Program-made: the position numbers and the translations under genes
Assembly: GCA_002483425.1 (NCBI GenBank)
Contig: DLHW01000063.1
Location: forward strand, 16,444-29,752
Source: Methylococcaceae bacterium UBA7658
Lineage (GTDB): Bacteria; Pseudomonadota; Gammaproteobacteria; Methylococcales; Methylomonadaceae
Direction: 5' to 3'
Length of the DNA: 13,309 nucleotides
The notes under the pieces: model-generated
The model's database searches: none
The model's input: only the letters and a program-made list of their open reading frames with translations
What the model was told of the DNA's origin: nothing
Shown here: positions 8,251-13,309 of the stretch, one piece after another
Layout of the letters: each line of letters starts with the position of its first letter
How positions within the stretch are numbered: position 1 is the first letter of the stretch

Positions 8251-9789
8251 ATGCTTTCTATCGATTTCCTAGGTCAAGCTTCAATTAAAGTAAAATGCCA
8301 TAGAACCGGTATTTCGGTGGTATCTGACCCTTGGTTTTCAGGGCCTGCACACCTTGATTCGTGGCACGCTGTTCCTGAATGGAACACGGCGGAATTAGCT
8401 AAGATTAGAGATCACATCGATGAGGTCACGCATATCTATATCTCGCACGACCATGCGGACCACTTCGACCCAAGGTTTCTTCGAACATTGAGCCGCAAGA
8501 ACATTCTGGTCGGCGACTTTCAAAACGAACGCTTCCGGAAAGAATTACGAAATCTGGAACAATATCATAATATACAGTACGTTAGACATGGAGAAACGGT
8601 TCAGCTAGCCGAATCGGTTACCGCCCAACTCTTTATGCAACAACCGGCATTCCGCACCGACTCAATCTTGCTCGTTCAAACGGCGGACGGCTGCATTCTA
8701 AACGGCAACGACTGCGGCTTAAATACCGCTACCCTTCGTAGCATCGCCAGGAAGCATGACGTAACTGTCTTTCTATTCACCTTAAACTATATGGCGAGCG
8801 GCTATCCAATTTCGTATTTATTCGGACGGAATCCTGATTTTAATGCTCGCTTACAAACTGTGCGGGATCAAATCGTCGAGATTTTTCAACATGCAATGCA
8901 AACTCTAAAACCGCAGCTTTCGGTTGCTTTTGCCGGTCCCGTCACTTACGGCGATTCGTTCAACGATCACTTAAACAAGCATCCGGAAGCCTGCGACTGG
9001 TCTAAAATGGTCGCTGAACTCCAACCAGCGGGTTCTGTAGTTTGGCCTGCTCCTTTTTCCAAAATCGAATGTACCGGCGGGGCCGTTTCTCACTCCAAAA
9101 TCCTCGGTTGGGAGGAGATTCTCGCCCATCCGAAACTGTATAGTGCGCCGATGATTCAACCTGAGCCGGCACAAGATCAAATGTTTAGCGCGGCCGAGCA
9201 TTTCGTTGACCGGTTGTCCGGCGTATTGCACCAATGCAGTCAGAAAACCGGCCTTCCCTTAATTTTATCTAAAGTGTCTTCACTCGACCAAATTGAGTCG
9301 AATTCATTTGACTGGTCGCTAGCAATCGATTTCGATAAAAAGCAGGTTTACTGGACCAGCCATTCGTCCTTAACGCCGCCTTATCTGCAAATGCGCGCCC
9401 CAGCGCAGATTTTATACGCATTCCTCACTTTTCAAATAAACGTCGACGATATTCTTCTTTCAGCGCGGGCGCGTTTCAAGAGAGACCCGGACACGTTTAA
9501 CCCAGTGCTTCATAACTTGTTACGCTACGGAGGCGACCCGTTGTCAGCAAAGGCATTGATTGACTGGTCTATACGGGTGGCGCAATGCAACGATTCGATT
9601 ACTGTAGATGTCGATGGCGAGCCGCGCCGGATCCCTAAGTTTTGTCCGCACGAAGGAGAGAGCTTAGAATTGGCGCCCATCACGAACGGCCATCTCGTCT
9701 GCCCTCGGCATCGCTGGAAATTTGATCTAAGTACGGGGCAATGCGTAGCGGGTGATCGTACTGTGAACCTTTATACCCTGGTCGAATAG
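8251..9789 (+). CDS. MBL-fold hydrolase with C-terminal Rieske [2Fe-2S] domain, CMP-Neu5Ac hydroxylase-like
   Basis: A 512-aa soluble, probably cytoplasmic protein. Residues 1-290 form a UlaG/CMAH-type metallo-beta-lactamase domain: SDPWFSGP (25-32), H66-x-H68-x-D70-H71, NGNDCG with D154, MASGYPISYLFG (181-192) and KPQLSVAFAGP (220-230). From memory these blocks match vertebrate CMP-N-acetylneuraminate hydroxylase (DPWLIGP, SHMHSDH, NTVDC, ASGFPM, FAG). The C-terminus is a Rieske domain: C465-P-H467, a 16-residue gap, C484-P-R-H487 and WKFDLSTG, again very like the CMAH Rieske segment. In animals the Rieske domain comes first; here it is last. Residues about 290-450 are unassigned. The ATG has a GGAGAG site at 8241-8246. 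No sialic-acid genes lie nearby, so the substrate is unknown; a Rieske-coupled oxygenase on a nucleotide-activated or other substrate is inference. The gene sits between the PBP gene and a decayed piece of it, which suggests acquisition. Confidence 0.85.
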   Translation: MLSIDFLGQASIKVKCHRTGISVVSDPWFSGPAHLDSWHAVPEWNTAELAKIRDHIDEVTHIYISHDHADHFDPRFLRTLSRKNILVGDFQNERFRKELRNLEQYHNIQYVRHGETVQLAESVTAQLFMQQPAFRTDSILLVQTADGCILNGNDCGLNTATLRSIARKHDVTVFLFTLNYMASGYPISYLFGRNPDFNARLQTVRDQIVEIFQHAMQTLKPQLSVAFAGPVTYGDSFNDHLNKHPEACDWSKMVAELQPAGSVVWPAPFSKIECTGGAVSHSKILGWEEILAHPKLYSAPMIQPEPAQDQMFSAAEHFVDRLSGVLHQCSQKTGLPLILSKVSSLDQIESNSFDWSLAIDFDKKQVYWTSHSSLTPPYLQMRAPAQILYAFLTFQINVDDILLSARARFKRDPDTFNPVLHNLLRYGGDPLSAKALIDWSIRVAQCNDSITVDVDGEPRRIPKFCPHEGESLELAPITNGHLVCPRHRWKFDLSTGQCVAGDRTVNLYTLVE

Positions 9790-9797
9790 AGTGCACA

Positions 9798-10189
9798 ATA
9801 CTCGGCTTTGCGTCCACAAATAATTAAGGAGTTCTATTAAACAAACCAACGGACAGGGTGTCCGATATTTCCCCCGCTAAGTTGTTTAAGCCATGCGAAA
9901 CACTAGCTAGACATGCCGAGGCCGGGATAACTTCACAGTTAGAAAATACTGACACGCATAAAAACGGCAAAGCCGGAACGAGCGATACCGGAAATAAGTT
10001 TGGAACGAACCCGGACGATTATAGGAGTTGAAATTTATCAGCTAGGCAACAACTTTTACTCTTTTTAGACAAGTGTTTTTGCGTCGTCAAACTATAGCAA
10101 AGCGGCCGGAGGCCAAAAAATATCACTTTACCAGTTCGTTTCCCATTCAGCTTGTAAAATTTCTTTATCTACTCTACCGGCATTGTTAA
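9798..10189 (+). pseudogene. Decayed second copy of the PBP gene's 3' end
   Basis: Read in frame from 9801, the sequence gives LGFASTNN*GVLLNKPTD, matching LHFASATPYETILNKSIET of the intact PBP. It continues through ISPAKL (IFPAEV), TLARHAEAGITSQL (ALAGVVEGGTASRL), THKNGK and AGTSD (KTGTGD). There are in-frame stops at 9825-9827 and 10029-10031. A frameshift then moves the match to another frame, where from 10103 it reads RPEAKKYHFTSSFPIQLVKFL (20 of 21 bases identical to the PBP gene around TATCACTTTACCAG), ending at a TAA at 10187-10189. The catalytic KTG is gone: about seven codons were lost between two GK repeats and Thr is now Ala. Only the last ~130 codons are present. The 5' limit abuts the Rieske/MBL gene's stop codon (9787-9789). 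It is non-functional. Confidence 0.85.
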
Positions 10190-10273
10190 ACAGGACAATC
10201 CCAAAAACGATTGATACTAACAATACCCTAAAAACAAATCCGCTAAACCGAAAAAATCTGAGCCTGCACGGAT

Positions 10274-10420
10274 CTTTTCCTGTATCGGTCAAAGCCTCCG
10301 AAATAATTGCAGAAGCAATTTTACTTCAGAACTTGCCAACTCTTTTTCGAAAGGGGAAATCCACAGGAAATATATGCTTAACTTATGAACAAGCATTCTA
10401 TCCAAGTGGGATTTTTGGTA
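10274..10420 (-). pseudogene. Decayed second copy of the GPH transporter gene's 3' end
   Basis: On the minus strand this stretch translates to KIASAIISEALTDTGK, matching the last residues KISSAVVSEDLTDIAK of the intact transporter (11177-12604). Preceding it is FPVDFPFRKRVGKF-stop (intact FLWNFPIDKEHQQELRN). Upstream, with gaps and frameshifts, WIECLFIS-stop-AYISCG aligns at DNA level to WLPCLIMLCGIPF. In-frame stops and the missing terminal stop show it is dead. Only about the last 45 codons can be aligned; I lose the match beyond about 10420. It converges on the PBP remnant, as the intact PBP and transporter genes would do without the genes between them. Confidence 0.72.
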
Positions 10421-10627
10421 AAAAAACCGGCTAAGAAGCATTCTTTTTTATGATCACATCTATAAATATTTGTCAAGGCATTATTGACATTGACCAAGAG
10501 CGCCAATAGGCATAAAGTGATCAGGACGTTTTTTATAGCTGCGCAACATTCTTCTTCGTTTTGCAAAGCTTATATAAAGATGCTCAAAAGATAATGAAAT
10601 TTTTATTGCTACTACGAGGATACTACG
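10421..10627. other. Non-coding spacer before the 161-aa gene
   Basis: I see no supportable gene here. The stretch holds a TGTCAA/TTGACA inverted repeat (10471-10476 and 10484-10489) and widely spaced TGATCAC/GTGATCA copies (10451-10457 and 10517-10523). A TATAAA at 10573-10578 could serve as a -10 box for the gene at 10628 but has only a poor -35. A GAGG ribosome-binding site follows at about 10616-10619. Part of the left side may be further, unalignable transporter remnant. Confidence 0.4.
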
Positions 10628-11113
10628 ATGAAACAACAATTTACTAAAGTGATTGCTCTTGGTTTTGCCACGGCTCTGATGGCAGCTTCTTTCGCAAGCA
10701 ATACCTTTGCTGACGGATTATCAAACGCCGGCACCTTTGCGGTGCAACCTAGATCGGCTGGAGCCCCTAACATTATTTCCCCGTATGCCGAAGCTCAAGC
10801 TCTTGTGCAATCCGGCGCACTGACTTCCGCGAAAGGCTTCTCATCTTTTTCGCACCCTATAACCGGCGTTTATTGTTTGAAACTACCGGCGGGAACCTTT
10901 GCGAACGTCGAGCCCGTCGTCAGCATCGAATGGGGAGCCTCTTTAGGCGTTGCTAATTATGCTCAATATACCAAAACCAATATCGATTGCCCTGTTACAG
11001 TCCCAAGAACACTTGAAATTCGCACTTACAAAGGCGATGTAGGAGGGGTAGGTTCTGCATTACAGATACCTGTGTTATCGGATCTGGTTGCCTTTGTAGT
11101 CCTGGTCCCATAA
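10628..11113 (+). CDS. Small secreted protein, 161 aa, two conserved-looking cysteines
   Basis: The N-terminus is a textbook Sec signal peptide (MKQQFTK, hydrophobic core 8-24, probable cleavage after SNTFA at residue 28). The mature ~133 residues are beta-rich. They contain TGVYCLKLPAG (C83), VVSIEWGASLG, DCPVTVPRTLEIRTY (C121) and a hydrophobic end, SDLVAFVVLVP. This arrangement resembles a loosely defined class of exported bacterial hypothetical proteins with a G-x-Y-C strand and a second cysteine, which could form a disulfide; I cannot name a function. The ATG is preceded by CGAGGA at 10615-10620. The gene lies between the decayed transporter 3' end and the intact transporter's 3' end, convergent with the latter (63-nt gap), so it may have been acquired together with the replacement transporter 3' end. 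Confidence 0.75.
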   Translation: MKQQFTKVIALGFATALMAASFASNTFADGLSNAGTFAVQPRSAGAPNIISPYAEAQALVQSGALTSAKGFSSFSHPITGVYCLKLPAGTFANVEPVVSIEWGASLGVANYAQYTKTNIDCPVTVPRTLEIRTYKGDVGGVGSALQIPVLSDLVAFVVLVP

Positions 11114-11126
11114 AAATCCGGCTTCA

Positions 11127-11159
11127 TGATCTGCTGAAATTTCGTTTTTTGGCAGATCA
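11127..11159. terminator. Hairpin between convergent genes, possible bidirectional terminator
   Basis: TGATCTGC (11127-11134) pairs with GCAGATCA (11152-11159), an 8-bp perfect stem with a 17-nt loop that holds a small GAAATTTC palindrome and a T6 run. It lies between the ends of the 161-aa gene and the transporter. T-runs are near but not directly at the stem base (TTTTTA beyond it on the minus strand), so the terminator assignment is tentative. Confidence 0.4.
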
Positions 11160-11176
11160 AGAGCCCAGAACGCTTT

Positions 11177-12604
11177 TTACTTTGCAATATCGGTTAAATC
11201 TTCCGAAACAACTGCCGATGAAATCTTGTTCCTAAGCTCTTGTTGATGCTCCTTATCAATCGGGAAATTCCACAAAAAAGGGATGCCGCAAAGCATGATC
11301 AAACACGGCAGCCAACCGTAAATAGCAAGCAGTGCGTAAATAGAGGATGCCGTATGGACCGTTTGCGAAGGATCGAATCCGAATGCCGCAGGCAGCGATG
11401 TCCCTAGTAAAACTCCCAAACCGACTGCAAATTTGCTGGCTATACCCCAAACCGAAAAAAACAAACCGGTGCGCTGCCGTCCCGATATCACGGTATCGAA
11501 ATCCACCACATCCGCACCGATGGAGCTGGCTAGAAAGAAAATAGCGGCCAAGCTGCTACCTCGAAGCAAGATGAGGGTAACGTAAAGAATGGTGTCGCCT
11601 TCCCCCACCAACGGAAAAAACAGACTCCAAAAACCGATCCATAAAGCACAGAACGAAATTGCCCGATGTTTCCCGAAACAATCGGAAATCCAAATCCAAA
11701 GAGGCAGACATGCAATCGAAACAAAATTTTCTACCATAATCATCGGCGCAAACACATCCGGCTCTTTCACCACATGGTTGAGTACAAACCGATGTAAAGT
11801 CGCTTGCATCAATACAGCCGTTGCCAAAAACACAATGGCCGCCAGGGTTCTCATAAATGCATGGTTTTGCGACATTATCGACAACGCATCGCGGGTTCTT
11901 TGGAAAATAAATTTATTTTCTTGCCCTCGCAAGGAATCAAAATTAGTAGGATTAAAAGTTGCTAGAACTTCGGGTTCGCGTTCCGCAACTTTCCAAAGCG
12001 TTGCCGCAACCAGAATCGGCTGGCTAACAACAATTAGGATGGCGATGGCTAGCAATTGCAGATGAATATCGCGTACACCATTTAAGGACATCAAGATCAA
12101 TATAGCCAGAAATAGCATCTGACCGAAAAATCCGAACGCTTCACGCCAAGCCGTCACCCTCGAGCGCTCCGAATAATCCGTGGAAAGCTCCGCGCCCCAG
12201 GCCTTATAAGGCAAATCGACAAAGGTGTACGCCATGTACAATAAAGTCGCCCAGATAAACAGATAGGTCACGCTGACTTCTTTGGGCGGCACGAAAATCA
12301 TCCAGGCGCATAAAATCAACAACGGCGTACCGAATGCCAGCCAAGGTTTTCTTCTGCCCCAGCGTGTGCGCATCTGGTCGCTCATCACACCGACAATCGG
12401 GTCGACAATAATGTCCAAAAACCGGGAGATCGAAATAGCCAATCCCACGCTTGCCAACGGTAAGCCGAGTTCATCCGCATAGAATGACGGGATGAATAGC
12501 GCCATCGGCAGCACGACAATCGTATGAGTCAAATGCGGCAAGCCGTAAAGAATCATTAACTTGCGTGACAGCGGCTGGTTAGCTAATGTGTTGAATTCGG
12601 ACAT
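11177..12604 (-). CDS. GPH-family (MelB-like) sugar:cation symporter, MFS
   Basis: A 475-aa polytopic inner-membrane protein with about 12 hydrophobic helices. The N-terminal YGLPHLTHTIVVLPMALFI and the signature RFLDIIVDPIVGVMSD followed by RTRWGRRKPWLAFG (residues 61-92) are typical of the glycoside-pentoside-hexuronide:cation symporters. D64 and D68 correspond to the two cation-site aspartates of MelB, and R81-W-G-R-R-K-P is the cytoplasmic loop motif. The substrate cannot be read from sequence; distant members carry substrates other than sugars. The ATG at 12604 lacks an obvious Shine-Dalgarno site. It is divergent from the GbsR-type regulator across 126-147 nt, so regulation by that protein is plausible. 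A degraded duplicate of its 3' end lies at 10274-10420, beyond the 161-aa gene. Overlapping open frames on the other strand are shadows. Confidence 0.88.
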   Translation of the reverse strand: MSEFNTLANQPLSRKLMILYGLPHLTHTIVVLPMALFIPSFYADELGLPLASVGLAISISRFLDIIVDPIVGVMSDQMRTRWGRRKPWLAFGTPLLILCAWMIFVPPKEVSVTYLFIWATLLYMAYTFVDLPYKAWGAELSTDYSERSRVTAWREAFGFFGQMLFLAILILMSLNGVRDIHLQLLAIAILIVVSQPILVAATLWKVAEREPEVLATFNPTNFDSLRGQENKFIFQRTRDALSIMSQNHAFMRTLAAIVFLATAVLMQATLHRFVLNHVVKEPDVFAPMIMVENFVSIACLPLWIWISDCFGKHRAISFCALWIGFWSLFFPLVGEGDTILYVTLILLRGSSLAAIFFLASSIGADVVDFDTVISGRQRTGLFFSVWGIASKFAVGLGVLLGTSLPAAFGFDPSQTVHTASSIYALLAIYGWLPCLIMLCGIPFLWNFPIDKEHQQELRNKISSAVVSEDLTDIAK

Positions 12605-12709
12605 ATTCTGATGTTTATTATTGCTTTAAGCCGAAAATTAACATTGTATTCGCATCTGATTGTGAGATAAAACTAATCTGCAATATAACTCTAAAAAATA
12701 ATTCATTAA

Positions 12710-12727
12710 TTTCTGTATTGACAGAAA
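12710..12727. promoter_or_regulatory. Palindrome over the -35 box, candidate operator
   Basis: TTTCTGT (12710-12716) and ACAGAAA (12721-12727) are perfect 7-bp arms around ATTG. The site includes the TTGACA -35 element of the regulator's predicted promoter and lies between the divergent regulator and transporter genes. That is where an autorepressor of the GbsR/MarR type would bind. The assignment to this regulator is inference. Confidence 0.5.
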
Positions 12728-12745
12728 CTAATGAAAATATATAAT
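12718..12745 (+). promoter_or_regulatory. Consensus sigma-70 promoter for the GbsR-type regulator
   Basis: TTGACA (12718-12723), a 16-bp spacer and TATAAT (12740-12745) form a perfect-hexamer promoter. The first ATG after it is at 12752, with six bases between -10 and ATG, so transcription should start at or next to the start codon. This implies a leaderless mRNA and places the upstream in-frame ATG (12731) outside the transcript. Confidence 0.65.
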
Positions 12746-12751
12746 TTTGCC

Positions 12752-13273
12752 ATGATATTAAATCCTGTCGCACAACGTTTCGTCCTGCATTGGGGAGAAA
12801 TGGGTTCGAAATGGGGCGTTAACCGCACGGTCGCCCAAATCCACGCACTACTCTACTTCGTAGGTAAACCCATGCCTGCGGACGAGATCGTGGACACGCT
12901 CGGCGTGGCGCGTTCCAACGTCAGCAACAGCTTGAAAGAATTGCAGAACTGGAATTTGATCCAGGTGGTGCATATCATGGGCGACCGCCGCGACCATTTC
13001 ACAACGTCCTCCGATGTCTGGGCCTTGTTTAAAACGGTTGTAAAAGAACGCAAGGAACGCGAATTCGATCCGACCATCACCGTGTTGCGCGAATGCCTTG
13101 CCAGCCCTGATTTAGAGAAGGAAGAAGCCGACGCCCAACACCGGATCAAAGAAGCCTTGGGATTTATGGAAACACTCTCGGACTGGGGCGAGCAAATGTT
13201 GAAACTGGAACCCTCAATCTTAATGAAGATGATGAAACTGGGCAGTAAAATTAAGGAATTGCTCAATCTTTAA
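12752..13273 (+). CDS. GbsR/MarR-type winged-helix transcriptional regulator
   Basis: A 173-aa cytoplasmic DNA-binding protein of the GbsR class (a MarR-related family, known from glycine-betaine regulation in Bacillus). It opens MILNPVAQRFVLHWGEMG and SKWGVNRTVAQIHALLYFVG, the family hallmark. The winged helix follows (PMPADEIVDTLGVARSNVSNSLKELQNWNLIQ, recognition helix around ARSNVSNSLKEL; wing MGDRRDHFTT), and then a helical C-terminal dimer region. The frame extends back to an ATG at 12731, but I prefer 12752. The conserved family sequence begins there, and a consensus promoter has its -10 box six bases before it, so 12731 would lie upstream of the transcript. The gene is divergent from the GPH transporter, with an operator-like palindrome at 12710-12727. 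The inducing ligand is unknown. Confidence 0.9.
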   Translation: MILNPVAQRFVLHWGEMGSKWGVNRTVAQIHALLYFVGKPMPADEIVDTLGVARSNVSNSLKELQNWNLIQVVHIMGDRRDHFTTSSDVWALFKTVVKERKEREFDPTITVLRECLASPDLEKEEADAQHRIKEALGFMETLSDWGEQMLKLEPSILMKMMKLGSKIKELLNL

Positions 13274-13309
13274 GGAAATTCTGAATAAGTTGATTTCATT
13301 CATGCCCTT

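Noticed and set aside
10183..10434. 83-codon + strand open frame
   Set aside because: It begins inside the PBP remnant (ATTG near its end) and crosses the minus-strand transporter remnant. It has no ribosome-binding site or recognisable protein, so it is a by-product of decayed DNA.
10378..10566. 62-codon minus-strand open frame with a hydrophobic stretch
   Set aside because: Its end (WIECLFIS) aligns at DNA level with the transporter's WLPCLIML region, so it is best read as part of the transporter remnant, not a small membrane protein gene.
9790..10627. Insertion sequence or integron cassette as the source of the decayed region
   Set aside because: No transposase fragment, terminal inverted repeats, target-site duplication or attC-like site was seen; the content is instead explained by duplicated gene ends.
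11589..12065. 158-codon + strand open frame opposite the transporter
   Set aside because: It is fully antisense to a well-supported membrane transporter gene, and its translation is rich in unusual residues without domain character: a shadow frame.
12853..13266. 137-codon minus-strand open frame opposite the regulator
   Set aside because: Antisense to the GbsR-type gene; a serine-rich, low-complexity translation typical of a shadow frame.

Overview
The window looks like a gammaproteobacterial chromosome segment of moderate GC content (I estimate mid-to-high 40s percent). The hemL and rmuC proteins are proteobacterial in type. The overall flavour would fit the Methylococcales (methanotrophs), but that placement is a low-confidence impression and not something the sequence proves.

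Layout. Positions 1-1923 hold housekeeping genes on the + strand: the 3' part of hemL (5-aminolevulinate synthesis) and a complete rmuC. Convergent to these, 1972-4475 is a minus-strand pair: a small exported Cys/Pro/Gly-rich protein followed, 5 nt later, by a 746-aa membrane-anchored extracytoplasmic protein. I recognise neither. A 534-nt gene-free stretch full of inverted repeats separates this pair from a divergent, oversized class A penicillin-binding protein (PBP, 5058-8117). The PBP has intact transpeptidase motifs but an atypical glycosyltransferase active site.

From 8251 to 11113 the region looks accessory. It holds a two-domain metallo-beta-lactamase-fold/Rieske protein resembling CMP-Neu5Ac hydroxylase with the domain order swapped, then about 840 nt of decayed sequence, then a small secreted protein. 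The decayed stretch is not random. It contains a broken second copy of the 3' end of the PBP gene (+ strand, about 9798-10189), then a broken second copy of the 3' end of the downstream transporter gene (- strand, about 10274-10420). So both apparently acquired genes (the Rieske/MBL gene and the 161-aa gene) lie between an intact gene's 3' end and a degraded duplicate of that same 3' end. This pattern fits two insertions that each brought a replacement 3' end and displaced the old one. Local duplication followed by decay is the alternative.

The right end (11177-13273) is a divergent pair: a MelB-like GPH-family cation symporter (-) and a GbsR/MarR-type regulator (+). The regulator has a near-ideal sigma-70 promoter placed so that transcription would start at, or within a base or two of, its ATG, which suggests a leaderless mRNA. 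A 7-bp-arm palindrome covers the -35 box and is a candidate autoregulatory operator, possibly also controlling the transporter.

No tRNA, rRNA, CRISPR array, insertion sequence or integrase was seen.
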